Of a DNA stretch of 64,000 bases, positions 35,901 through 44,676 are shown piece by piece; the stretch's first letter is position 1, and each line of letters opens with the position of its first letter. The translations under genes were made by a program, and so were the position numbers. The notes under the pieces are model-generated. The model was not told where the DNA came from. It was given only the letters and a program-made list of their open reading frames with translations, and ran no database searches. The stretch covers positions 3,193,501 to 3,257,500 of the forward strand of contig NZ_JACHBR010000001.1 of assembly GCF_014200435.1 (NCBI RefSeq), written 5' to 3'. This DNA is from Sphaerisporangium krabiense. Lineage in GTDB: Bacteria > Actinomycetota > Actinomycetes > Streptosporangiales > Streptosporangiaceae.

Positions 35901-37471
35901 GCATCACGGAGGTTGTTGTAGAACCGGTTCGTCACGTCCAGGTCGTCTGTGAAAAGGAAGCCCGTAGAGCCGTAGAGGAGCGACTGTCCTTCCATATCGA
36001 GTATTCGACCGAGTAGCATGGCGGTCTGAATCGAGGTTGAAAGATGGCTTGCTCCTGAGGTGGGGTCGCTCCGCAGCGCGATTGAGTATTCCCTGCCCTC
36101 CTCTTCCAACTCGTCGTCGGCGGGTTTGACGTATTCGACCGTGTGGTCATGGAGGCCGGTCAGTTCCGCAAAGAACCGACCGGCGTCCTTCAGGGTCGCG
36201 CTCAAACCAACGAACGTGACGGGACGCCTGATGGCGTGCCGCCATCGCCGCAGCAGCAGGGCGACCTGGGCGCCTTGAGTTCCAGAATAGGTGTGGACCT
36301 CATCGAGAAGGACGAGTCGTGGAACGTCATGTCCTGTCCAACCTAGGAGCTTGCCAAGGCCGGCGTTTGAACTATTGCGATTCAACTGTTCTGTGGTCGT
36401 GAACAGCAAGTCCGGGGGTTGCTCACGCAGCGACTTACGGGTGAGCGCGAGTGCTCCGTCTGGAATCACATATGCGCACTTCACACACTTGAGGAGTTCG
36501 CGGCCGGCCTTCCGGTCGGCATGGGTCCACAGGAGCTCACCTTTCGGGCACTTTGGGCAACTCAAGTACGGGCAGACCAAGCCAGCGTCACGCTGCTTCC
36601 AAGCCCTCCGTGCCATGTTGTTGGGCATGTCGAGGGCGTCCGCTTTACTGGGGGTGTCCGCGTACAGGGCACCGACCCTCAGGGGGCGGCGTTTCATCCG
36701 GGCAAGCCTCGGTGTTAGGTCCGCAGCGGTGGCAATCGCCGTACGGAGTTGGTCCCGGAGCAGTTCCTTTCGCGGGTAGAGAGCTAGAGTATGGAGACTC
36801 CGCCTATTCGGTCGCGCCGCCTCAGCCATCGCGGCAAACGCAGGGAGGTAGAAGGACAAAGTTTTACCACTACTGGTTCCCGCGCCAACGATGATGCCCG
36901 AGGACCGGTCGTGGCTGAGGGAGGAGTAGATGGCGGATGTCGCCGCGACCTGGAAGCGGCTCAGTTGCCGGTTCCCTATTTGCGCAATCGCGATCGCGTC
37001 CTGCAGCGCACCCCAGTTGGCGACCGAACGAAAGCGTTCAACCGCCTGGCTTACCGGGATGTCGCGTCTCGGGTATCGACGTTTGGCGGTATGGATGCGG
37101 TAATCGGCGACGAGGGGGCGCCCGCGACTCCACCAGTTGTGCGGGAATGATCCATCGCGCTGACGCCAGTCGAACAGTTGGCGCAGGTTGGCCGTGAGTC
37201 GGAGCGCCTCGGCGAAACGACTGCGATAGCGCGGGGGCGAGGTTGCGGGGAGCTTGAAGAGCAGGGCGTGGTCGACGAGTTCGTCGAGAACGTCGTCGAC
37301 GTTCATTTCCAAAGGTGGTTGCTGCTCGCCGAGGACCGTGAAGATGACGTCCCTCACCTCTTCTTCGGAAAGCGCCCGATCGGTGATCCCCCAGGCCAGG
37401 AGAGGGAGTTCTCGATCTTCCAGGGCGTTGAGCAGTTGCCCCGCGAACTCTCGGCTCAGGGCATCCTTCAC
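32978..37471 (-). CDS. dpdJ: DpdJ, large DEAD/DEAH-box helicase
   Basis: A 1497-residue protein, the largest in the window. VGAGTSSGKTLSFYLP (Walker A about 198-204), LLDEVHTYSGTQGA (motif II, DEVH), VGLSATLKDAG (motif III) and QRRGRAGRTRGTRP (motif VI) define an SF2 helicase. A Cys-rich insertion (CPYLSCPKCP ... CVKC, residues about 300-340) could bind zinc. The last 600 residues have no recognised motif. It resembles MrfA/DUF1998-type helicases in layout. Start GTG overlaps the dpdI stop. Confidence 0.9.
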   Translation of the reverse strand: MKDALSREFAGQLLNALEDRELPLLAWGITDRALSEEEVRDVIFTVLGEQQPPLEMNVDDVLDELVDHALLFKLPATSPPRYRSRFAEALRLTANLRQLFDWRQRDGSFPHNWWSRGRPLVADYRIHTAKRRYPRRDIPVSQAVERFRSVANWGALQDAIAIAQIGNRQLSRFQVAATSAIYSSLSHDRSSGIIVGAGTSSGKTLSFYLPAFAAMAEAARPNRRSLHTLALYPRKELLRDQLRTAIATAADLTPRLARMKRRPLRVGALYADTPSKADALDMPNNMARRAWKQRDAGLVCPYLSCPKCPKGELLWTHADRKAGRELLKCVKCAYVIPDGALALTRKSLREQPPDLLFTTTEQLNRNSSNAGLGKLLGWTGHDVPRLVLLDEVHTYSGTQGAQVALLLRRWRHAIRRPVTFVGLSATLKDAGRFFAELTGLHDHTVEYVKPADDELEEEGREYSIALRSDPTSGASHLSTSIQTAMLLGRILDMEGQSLLYGSTGFLFTDDLDVTNRFYNNLRDAEGGQTRSGFRKRRKPVLAGLRAPNIPQWSERLRDGQSWDLIEKIGHTLDAELNMGDLRIGRTSSQDAGMDLNANLTVATASLEVGFDDPRVGLVLQHKAPYDAAAFIQRRGRAGRTRGTRPITIVTLSDYGRDRLSYQGYETLFAPELSARRLPIHNRYVLKIQATQSLLDWLAFTLRKQSSWDDPRYLLTAPIQQGDGRNPVAAEQLAGLLENLLNVQELQDNLAKHLAAALNITGEEAQALLWEEPRSLLLSVVPTSLRRLKTGWHGLRRDPGTAPHSMLPEFVTRSLFDPLNAPEVEFDLPFDTGSAEERLPIAKALREAVPGRVSRRYGVQRDEHRTWIPVPESGNALELTEALVPACVNEGIWHPQDHVFPNGIAVVRPYQLKLSEPLSEIADRSQGVPQWATEVRVPEGRDPYPGDVPLATAWRNRIRSIGFSTHAAGNPVEIRRMTYGAKCDIAVERHAGTDRRTVRYTLDGKPAALGFQLEVDAVRIELEPIDLHTDTIRKYLTSPTWRSQAFFRAVTEDQELATVTNSFKRAWLYLIYITAFSLAGLDGTRTPKEVRAALADGSWRNDLSKIFGVLYREDELESPAEVSSKLVAELIQLSHDPTVIATLERSSHLLTEDAVATMTADLARRSYRDTLAAAILAATLRACPDAQEQDLIIDVLPGTGMDSDVVWITETAIGGLGIIEKLVTEYAAAPEAFWSLVLDAMRPNAYEYTDGTVTRLLRNIVEEAPQGPAATAIAELRSAGSADQAAGALRKLRDAWTDLDGTPRHSAVATLSTRLLRPGSNPGTDRTTLRLLDGWSHLESRLGIEVDARVIAYAVGAGRMNVGRSGLSADQIFGMLWPRGFDARSQHLRHYQPYVDYEHPPVLDRLLLEKIVDEHLPRIDLTHPDWERAYQSSLGSDPLGAVELTCPASDSRRLGEVLRRVPALPVDRDVLRTYGEVTGVRRAAGLFVVRIELQEVAR

Positions 37472-38154
37472 GAGGTCCTCCTCCGAAGTTCGATTTCGTG
37501 ATCGATCGAGAACCTTCGCAGGAGGTGGATCTCCTCGTCCGCGAGATCCTTAAGCGTCAGAGTCCGGCCGGTCAGCCGATCCAGGACCGACAACAACTCG
37601 GCTGGTACGTCGGGCGCTTGATGAAGATCGTCAGAAAGTTGCTGGAACTTGTTCGTGAAGATCCCGACGTCGGATGCCGTGAGGGTGGCGCTAGAAGCAA
37701 TCTTCCGCAATTCGGTCAAGCGCTCTCTGGCCTGTGCCAGCTCAGCCTGCTTTAACATGGGCAGTCTGTTAGTAGGCAGAGCATCGAGTTGTTCGGTCGC
37801 CCATGTATGCCAGGCCTCGTGCGTGGCCTCCCTGATGCTCGCTGCGGCCTTGTCAATCTTCTGCTTCGCCGCGTTGAACGCTGAATCGGACGGGAGCGCA
37901 CCACCCTCGGCCCTCCGGGCGAGGTCGTTGAGTCCGGCAGGGGCGCTGGAGAGATCGATCTCTCGGTCGGTCTCTTTTATCACTGCCCGGGCCACACGAA
38001 GTTGGTTACCCAACTGTCCTAAGGCAGTCCTGACAGCCTGGAGGCGCTGGCGCACTCGCTGTGCTTGCTGCTCACCTTGCTGGCCCAGTTCAAGGCGCCG
38101 GACCTCACCACGCAAGATGCTCGCCTTGTCCAAGACGGAGATTGGCGGTGTCAT
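37468..38154 (-). CDS. dpdI: DpdI-position coiled-coil protein
   Basis: A 228-residue protein starting MTPPISVLDKASIL at 38,154, whose ATG overlaps the dpdH stop. Long heptad-like stretches (residues about 15-60 and 125-170) predict coiled coils. No enzymatic motif is seen. Placed between dpdH and dpdJ in a translationally coupled string, it is probably the small partner called DpdI in other loci, but low sequence complexity makes the name uncertain. Confidence 0.5.
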   Translation of the reverse strand: MTPPISVLDKASILRGEVRRLELGQQGEQQAQRVRQRLQAVRTALGQLGNQLRVARAVIKETDREIDLSSAPAGLNDLARRAEGGALPSDSAFNAAKQKIDKAAASIREATHEAWHTWATEQLDALPTNRLPMLKQAELAQARERLTELRKIASSATLTASDVGIFTNKFQQLSDDLHQAPDVPAELLSVLDRLTGRTLTLKDLADEEIHLLRRFSIDHEIELRRRTS

Positions 38155-41100
38155 TCCTTGGTGCCGTCCGTCCCGATCAGATCCACCCACTCCTGGAGAA
38201 GCCTCTGCACTTCCTCTGTGACCGAGTCACCCATGGCGTCCGTCCGCTCACTGGCATCTGCGAGTGCTCGTGTCAGCCAGGTATCCGAGGCCATCAGGAA
38301 ATGGCGGATCGCTTGGAGACTCGTGCCATGGTCACGAGCGGCCGCTACGAACTCCTTCTCGAACCGGCCCTCTGCCGATGTAGAGGCGATGGCTTCGAGA
38401 TCCCGTTCAGCAACGGCTACCGTACGCCAGTCCGCGCTCTCGGCGGCTGCGGCCAGTTGAAGAATCCTCTGCCGCTCCACTAGGTTCGGCGACAGACCGA
38501 CGGTGTCAGCGGCTTCGAGGCTGGCTCGGACAGCGTCCACCGTGGCCTTGCCTTCAGCGCCACGCGGCGCGCGCGATCTGATCTCCGCGACAGTCTCTTT
38601 GAGTCGGCTGGTCTCCTCGCCGACCACACTACCGAGGCCGTTGAGTCCTGAGACGGTAGTGTTGCCGACCCATTTGGGCACTCCGCCCGAGGCATCCCAA
38701 CGCCAAGACCGCGCAGCTTCCAGGACGAGTGGCAGCGCTCGGGCAGCATCGATCATGCGCACGGAACCTGTCGCCCCTTGGCTGATCCCCAGGCGTGATC
38801 GGAGAGCCGCCACCAGCGTTGGGCGTTCACGCAAGTGCCTTTCAAGTAGTTGGCGCCAGGCCGGAACCCGAGACTCCAGGTCCCTGCGGTTCCAGGTGCT
38901 GCCATCGTCGAAAGCAGCATCCGTGAGGTCGGTATCGCTCATCCCGGGCCAGACTCGGCCGGCCAGCGCTGCGCCCATAAGCGAAACCCTTAGACCTATG
39001 ACGAGGCTCTCATCAGAACTCTCGAGGGATTCTACAAGCGCTTTGGAAAAGATTCCAGCGTAGCGCTCGGCGATGCTCGCCAGTCGCCAGGTCGCCTCCG
39101 AACGCGCGCCAGGGACTCCCGCTTGCGACAACAGCAACGACTGAAAGAACTGGCTGTTAGCCGCATTCTTGGAGAAGGAGATTGGCGCCTTTTCAGCTCC
39201 AGCAATGTTTTCCGTTGCTCCCCTGATCGAGACAGTGGTTGCCTTGGCAGGCCAAACCTTATCGATCTCGCCCCTGCCTAATTCCTTCATGAGAGGGGAA
39301 GACCAAAGGTAACGGCGGGTGACCGCATCCACCACCAGGGTGCGCAACTCCCGAGAGAGATTTGAATCAAGTGGTTTGTCGCGCGACGCCCAATCTTCGA
39401 GCGATTGCAGTCTTCTCTTGAGCGAAGTCGAGACCGGGTCGCTCAGAGGTGGAGGGACGGTCTTGTTGACCGCCCCTGCGCCTCGATTATTATCACCATC
39501 GCTACTCGTTGGGAGCGAATCGTCCCCAAAGTTAGGCAAGCCGAACGCTTGCCGGATACCCTCCTCGATACGCCCGGGATTGGCTGGGGCATCCGCCCAG
39601 AACTCGAGAATGAGTCGGTGCCTGTCCGGGTCGGCATTGTTATGATTTCCGATAAACTCGTCGACGCTTGTCGGCAGAGCAGGGTCGATCTCTGCCGTTT
39701 GGAACCGCTCGCGGAAGCGTGCGGTGGGGAAGGCGCCGTCTCGAATTTCGTTGGCCGAGTCGACCAGGACCGGACGAATGACGTTGCCAAGGAAGCTACG
39801 GGGCACGAACGCCCAGGGCCGGTCGGGTGGAGCAATCGAATGAACCATGCGGAGAAGCGAGGAGCGGTTGAACGGGTAGAGACCGTATCCCTCGCTCGTT
39901 TGGCCGAATGACTCGTGGCATTCGATCTTGAAGGAGCAACTCTCGCAGGCGTTGGAGAAGTCCTGCCCGCCAGCTTTTTCGAGAGCTTCTCGGCCGACAC
40001 GTGCGGCGTTGAGGTATCGGCCTGCGAACGAGGCGATCTCTTCTATCCCAGTGTTTGCCTTATCGAAAACTCGATCGAGATCATAGACGTAACCCGTGGT
40101 GGAGGCAGCTACCCGACTCATCACGGTTTCTGGAAGGTCTCGGAAGTAACCGGTGGTCACCGCCATCAACGTACGCATACTTGCGTAACGTTGACGTCCC
40201 TCTCGGGTTGCCGCTTCGGTGAGTGCTTCCAGGAGTTCGCGCTGCACACCCTGAATAAGCGCGAAGTCCTCCACTAGGAGGATGATCTCCTTGCCCTGCT
40301 TTGCATAGGTCTTTCGAACCTCGAGCATCGCCTGGACAAGTCGACCAACCCCGATATTGGAAGCACTTTTTACGGCGTGTTCCATATGCTCATTTAACAT
40401 GTTGACGGCGTCCTGCTGAAGGCTCGGCGTGGATAGCAGTTTCGCCAGGAGTCGCTGTGCAATAATCGAAGCCTGCTTCACCTCCTGAACATCCAGTGGA
40501 AGGTCTTCGACCGAGAAGCCCGGGGGACGCTCAGGCTTGTCCAGATCTCGATTGTTCAGAAGTTGGGCCGCGTACTGCGGTATGTATTTTCCGGAGGCGA
40601 GGAGGTATTGCTGAATGTAAGGGTCTTGGAGGATTGCCGCGAGCCCTTTCGGGCCGGAAAGGATGCGCGCCTGCTTGGATGGCACCTCATCTGACCCGGT
40701 CTTCGCAAGTGCCTCATTCAGCGCATTGACAAGGCGGCGCGACAAACTCTCCTCGGTCATCCCCTCGCTGAAAGAGCGGACGTCCTTGCGGAGTTGATCT
40801 AGAGAATCTCCTTCGGCGCCCTCGAGAAGTTTCTCCACGACGGATTTGAGACTGGTCTCCGTCTTCTCGAGGTAGATCACTCGCCGTCGCACAGAGGGGG
40901 GAATATGTTCCCGCACCCACCGGACCAAGTGAGATTTTCCGGATCCGGAGTCACCGACCACTGGCATCAAGAGAGTGCCTGTGTTCGATTTGGCTTCCAG
41001 GAAGTCTTGCAGAACGATTCGCTCGTCGGCGGTCGCGTTCGTTGGCGTCAGAGAACGACCATTGATAAGCGAACGCCTGATCCTCAGTGGGGCGTGCGTC

Positions 41101-41198
41101 GCGAGGAAAACCCCAGCGGACGGGTTAACTGCCTCTGTGCTGATTGTCGCAGATGCAGTTTCGGGCACCCAGCAGAGGTAATTGCGAAGGTCAGCCAT
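38151..41198 (-). CDS. dpdH: DpdH, P-loop ATPase
   Basis: A 1015-residue protein. PVVGDSGSGKSHLVRWVREHIP (Walker A about 82-89) and IILLVEDFALIQG (Walker B) with LMAVTTGYF as sensor region define an AAA+/STAND-like ATPase. A Cys/His cluster (CESCSFKIECHESFG, about 435) could bind zinc or an Fe-S cluster. The second half is helical. ATG at 41,198 overlaps the dpdG stop by 8 bases. Position and domain match DpdH. Confidence 0.85.
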   Translation of the reverse strand: MADLRNYLCWVPETASATISTEAVNPSAGVFLATHAPLRIRRSLINGRSLTPTNATADERIVLQDFLEAKSNTGTLLMPVVGDSGSGKSHLVRWVREHIPPSVRRRVIYLEKTETSLKSVVEKLLEGAEGDSLDQLRKDVRSFSEGMTEESLSRRLVNALNEALAKTGSDEVPSKQARILSGPKGLAAILQDPYIQQYLLASGKYIPQYAAQLLNNRDLDKPERPPGFSVEDLPLDVQEVKQASIIAQRLLAKLLSTPSLQQDAVNMLNEHMEHAVKSASNIGVGRLVQAMLEVRKTYAKQGKEIILLVEDFALIQGVQRELLEALTEAATREGRQRYASMRTLMAVTTGYFRDLPETVMSRVAASTTGYVYDLDRVFDKANTGIEEIASFAGRYLNAARVGREALEKAGGQDFSNACESCSFKIECHESFGQTSEGYGLYPFNRSSLLRMVHSIAPPDRPWAFVPRSFLGNVIRPVLVDSANEIRDGAFPTARFRERFQTAEIDPALPTSVDEFIGNHNNADPDRHRLILEFWADAPANPGRIEEGIRQAFGLPNFGDDSLPTSSDGDNNRGAGAVNKTVPPPLSDPVSTSLKRRLQSLEDWASRDKPLDSNLSRELRTLVVDAVTRRYLWSSPLMKELGRGEIDKVWPAKATTVSIRGATENIAGAEKAPISFSKNAANSQFFQSLLLSQAGVPGARSEATWRLASIAERYAGIFSKALVESLESSDESLVIGLRVSLMGAALAGRVWPGMSDTDLTDAAFDDGSTWNRRDLESRVPAWRQLLERHLRERPTLVAALRSRLGISQGATGSVRMIDAARALPLVLEAARSWRWDASGGVPKWVGNTTVSGLNGLGSVVGEETSRLKETVAEIRSRAPRGAEGKATVDAVRASLEAADTVGLSPNLVERQRILQLAAAAESADWRTVAVAERDLEAIASTSAEGRFEKEFVAAARDHGTSLQAIRHFLMASDTWLTRALADASERTDAMGDSVTEEVQRLLQEWVDLIGTDGTKE

Positions 41199-42087
41199 TG
41201 TAATCCTTGAAAACAGTGACCGAACTGAACGTGTGCGGGGTCGCTGGGCGTTCCCGGTCATAGATGCTCAACAGCTGCTTGGCGTCGGCCTCTCGACCGA
41301 ACTCGAGCCATTCCTCATAGCCTCCACGCAATAAAGCGAACGAGAGCGCAGGACCGGCAGTCGTGTCACCGGGATCTTCGACTCCAAGAGAGCGCGAATA
41401 GGCGCCACCCGGCAAGACCGGCAGTTGATCACGCAGCGAGCGCACGAACTCCACTGCGTTGACATTCGCTTTGTGCTCCCAGATCTCCATCACGGTCTGC
41501 CTTATAGCCACGGTGCAGTCAGGTACGTAATGATTGGGGTCTCCCATGGTGGGCAGTGCCGGCGCGGCCAGCCCGATGGTGGTGGCCCAGGACGTGAACC
41601 TGTTCCAGCGTGTGGGATTGGGGATGGCGGGGCGAGCCTCGGCTATCAAAGCGCCGTCCTGCATGGCTTCGAAATTGTTCGCCCCGACTGTGACCGCTGT
41701 CGGGTCCAAGCTGAGGAACCAACAAAGCGCTCGATTGAGATCAGCCGCACCGGTAGTCTTGTCGCCCTTCATGATTACTTGGTTCAACTCAGGTTCGAAT
41801 ACTGCTTTTCGCAAAACGGTACAGAAATCTTCCCAGTGGGTACCATCGAGGGTCGCCGCCCGCCCTGCGAGCGAGATCCGTTCTTCCTCGGACTTCTGAA
41901 TAAAACCCAGGCCCAGTAGTGTGCTAATAGCCTGATCGAACATTTTATGATCACCGCCAGTAAGCGACGATGGGCTAAGCAATTTGCGTGTTCGGTCCAG
42001 TGTCATTGGCCGATTCTCGTGAACAAGAAGTCGTACCACAGCCCACATGGGTACGGGAAGGGATGCGTCGACATTGATCAGAGTCAT
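41191..42087 (-). CDS. dpdG: DpdG, component of Dpd restriction
   Basis: A 298-residue protein. The first 100 residues resemble a winged-helix module (PMTLDRTRKLLSPS, then MFDQAISTLLGLGFIQ). The remainder has conserved-looking aromatic blocks (NRALCWFLSLDP, NPTRWNRFTSWATTIGLA) but no catalytic motif. It lies head-to-tail between dpdF (zero spacing) and dpdH (8-bp overlap), which is the reference position of dpdG. Confidence 0.75.
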   Translation of the reverse strand: MTLINVDASLPVPMWAVVRLLVHENRPMTLDRTRKLLSPSSLTGGDHKMFDQAISTLLGLGFIQKSEEERISLAGRAATLDGTHWEDFCTVLRKAVFEPELNQVIMKGDKTTGAADLNRALCWFLSLDPTAVTVGANNFEAMQDGALIAEARPAIPNPTRWNRFTSWATTIGLAAPALPTMGDPNHYVPDCTVAIRQTVMEIWEHKANVNAVEFVRSLRDQLPVLPGGAYSRSLGVEDPGDTTAGPALSFALLRGGYEEWLEFGREADAKQLLSIYDRERPATPHTFSSVTVFKDYNG

Positions 42088-44676
42088 CTAAAGAGCCCTC
42101 AGCGCGCTTTGAATGGAGAAGGTGCTGCTATGAATGTCAACAAGACGGTGTCCCGGTTTCATGGGGTGCTGCACATCCTGATGATGGATTAAATAGGTTA
42201 GGTCGGTACTCCAGAAGCGATCCTTTACGTCATCTTCTATATTGTATTGACTGGAGCCGGATACCCAGACAACAGGACCTTGATAACTATTGAGAAGGTC
42301 CTTATCTCGATCTGCGATGACAACGCTAGGGCGGACCGACTTCTGAATCCTGCGAAAGATGCGGTCATCGATACCCGGACCTCCGATCACCGTGATACCT
42401 CGATGACATAACGCCTCGAGCAGATCGGAAACAAGGCTTCTGGCTTCCCCTTCGTCCTTCCACCAGATGCTCACGTTCCTATCGCCCTCGGCCATATAGT
42501 TCCGCAGTGGAAGGTTCGAGTCAATCTGCCATTGAGCAAGTGACGGGTGTGGTTGCCACCCGGTCCTAAAAAAACCTCCTAGAGGTGGAAGCGCCTTCTT
42601 CTGGCGGCAATGATTGCATCCTCTGCAGTTCGGCGAAGTGCGGAGTAGTCCGTCGCTGGTCGGCAGGGTATAGTACTCGGCGAGCACGTCTGCCATGCAC
42701 ACGTCGCCGGCGACTGCATTCTCAAGTTTCGCAAGTGCTTTCCTCTGGCTCGTAAGCATTCCACTTCGCGCATCCTCGATCACTTTATTGAAGTATTTCC
42801 GGCTGTTAGTCGCGCCGTCGAGGATCACGATCTCTACACGGGTGGGCAGTGTCTCGTAGTAGGCCGTGAGTCGTTCCGCCCACTCATCTTCCAGTTCGTC
42901 TGCACTGCGGCCCGGTAACGCCGGAGTCCTCACCTCAACCAGTTTGGCCCGCACCATAAGGTTGAGTGTGCGGATGTTCCAGGTGCGGTTCATCTCGGTG
43001 CTGATGGAGATGTTTGGCGGTCGCGTGTCCAAGTTGATCAGATAGCCGTCCTCTGTCTTGGCCACCTTGTTGTTGAACATGCTGATCCACCTAGGCCATG
43101 CCTGGCCCTTAATGATGACCGGATTGTTTAGGCTCTTGGCGATTTCACTGTCTCGCCGAGTCCTGGCCATGTAGGCAATGGACGGGGAACCGTCGCGTCC
43201 TCCGCGGCCAACCTCCTGGTAATACCGGTCTACGGTCTCCGGCAGGCAGGCGTGAACCACGCTCTTCACATCTGCCAGGTCGATCCCCAAGCCAAAGGCG
43301 GACGTACCGACGATCACGTCGTAGCGTGTGGGGAGCGGACCGGATGCTCCGTCACCGCTCCATCCCTCCATCCGTTCACGCCGTTCGTCGGCGCTGGAGT
43401 CGCCCGTGATGGACGTCGTGCGGAGGAACCCTTCCTTCTTAATCCGCCCCTCCCAGTTGTGGGCATCCTCGACCGTGGACACGTACAAGATCAGCGGTCG
43501 CGGCAACTTCGCCACCGCTTCCAGCACAACCTCCGTCCGTTCGTGCTCTGGTAAGGACTCGATGTAGTAACTTGGTTCACTCCTCAACTCGGAGGCCCAG
43601 ACGACCTGGGTTGTCTCTGATTCACCGTAGAGATCCTTAATCGCGTCGACCTGCTGTGCCGTAAGGGTGGCACTCATCGCGATCGTTCGCGGCTCCCGCC
43701 CCTTTGGTGAGCGACGTATCCATGCACGGCGCTGGCCTGCCATCGCCTGGAAGTCCGGACGGAATTCATTGCCCCATTGCTCGATGAGATGCGCCTCGTC
43801 GATGACGAAATAGCGCAAGAACCCTGCTTCGGCGGCCTCGTCCAACGCCTTTTGGAGGCCGGTGGTAACTGACTCCGGAGCAGCATAGATGACCGGTTGC
43901 CGGCCAGTGCGGATGTCATCGCGAAGTTCACGCTTCAAATCAGCTGGGAGTTCCCCTATGTAGGCGTAACGCCCGCTCGGTGCGGCACGCCTACTCTCAC
44001 CCAGGAGTTGCTTCGTCCGCCGTTCCATGTCTAGTGCCAGTACGACAGTGGGCACGACGACGACTGATACGCCAACTCCCTCCGCGTTGAGCAGGATTGG
44101 GGCAAGTGCGACAGGGGTCTTACCGTGCCCTGTCGGGAGGCACAGGATTGTTGTGCTTCCCGAAGGTGCCATTGCGATTGAGCGGGCGACCTGACGCTGG
44201 CCTACTGAGTAGTAAGTGTCGTATCCAAGGGACGCGGCCCAGAACGGGTCAGCCGGTAGACCATCGAGAGTACGCCGTTGCAGCGAATCCTGACCTCGGT
44301 AGACTTCGCGAAGGTCGGCTTCGGCCGCCTCTTTCGCCAGGCCGTCAGGAGTGGACGGGTGCCAAGGCGCCGCGCTCACCACCAGCTGCTTCGGGCCTGT
44401 CTGCACAGCCTGGCATGCGCTTTCCCACCACTGGTCGAAGGTCGGAAGAAGCGGATCAATCGGCACGGTGAGGGGCGAGCGATTCTCACGCGCGACGGAC
44501 TCCAGGAGTATTTGACGGGTGAGGGCAGCCACGTCACGACTACCTGCGACTCCGAGGGGCAAGGCTACTAGTGCGTCCGCAAGTCGACGTACAGTTCCAC
44601 TGGCCCTGTCAGGAACCATGACATTCGGCCATTCGGCATACATTTGTTTAGCCTGAACCCAGCTACTCGAGTTCAT
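42088..44676 (-). CDS. dpdF: DpdF, RecQ-like DEAD/DEAH helicase
   Basis: An 862-residue SF2 helicase. LCLPTGHGKTPVAL (Walker A about 181-187), VIDEAHLIEQWGNEFRP (DEAH 293-296, with the RecQ-like aromatic loop), AMSATLTAQQ (motif III) and YYQEVGRGGRDGSPS (motif VI) are all present. GTSAFGLGIDL is motif V. CRGCNHCRQKK (about 720) looks like a zinc-binding cluster. The start overlaps the dpdE stop (ATGA). Confidence 0.9.
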   Translation of the reverse strand: MNSSSWVQAKQMYAEWPNVMVPDRASGTVRRLADALVALPLGVAGSRDVAALTRQILLESVARENRSPLTVPIDPLLPTFDQWWESACQAVQTGPKQLVVSAAPWHPSTPDGLAKEAAEADLREVYRGQDSLQRRTLDGLPADPFWAASLGYDTYYSVGQRQVARSIAMAPSGSTTILCLPTGHGKTPVALAPILLNAEGVGVSVVVVPTVVLALDMERRTKQLLGESRRAAPSGRYAYIGELPADLKRELRDDIRTGRQPVIYAAPESVTTGLQKALDEAAEAGFLRYFVIDEAHLIEQWGNEFRPDFQAMAGQRRAWIRRSPKGREPRTIAMSATLTAQQVDAIKDLYGESETTQVVWASELRSEPSYYIESLPEHERTEVVLEAVAKLPRPLILYVSTVEDAHNWEGRIKKEGFLRTTSITGDSSADERRERMEGWSGDGASGPLPTRYDVIVGTSAFGLGIDLADVKSVVHACLPETVDRYYQEVGRGGRDGSPSIAYMARTRRDSEIAKSLNNPVIIKGQAWPRWISMFNNKVAKTEDGYLINLDTRPPNISISTEMNRTWNIRTLNLMVRAKLVEVRTPALPGRSADELEDEWAERLTAYYETLPTRVEIVILDGATNSRKYFNKVIEDARSGMLTSQRKALAKLENAVAGDVCMADVLAEYYTLPTSDGLLRTSPNCRGCNHCRQKKALPPLGGFFRTGWQPHPSLAQWQIDSNLPLRNYMAEGDRNVSIWWKDEGEARSLVSDLLEALCHRGITVIGGPGIDDRIFRRIQKSVRPSVVIADRDKDLLNSYQGPVVWVSGSSQYNIEDDVKDRFWSTDLTYLIHHQDVQHPMKPGHRLVDIHSSTFSIQSALRAL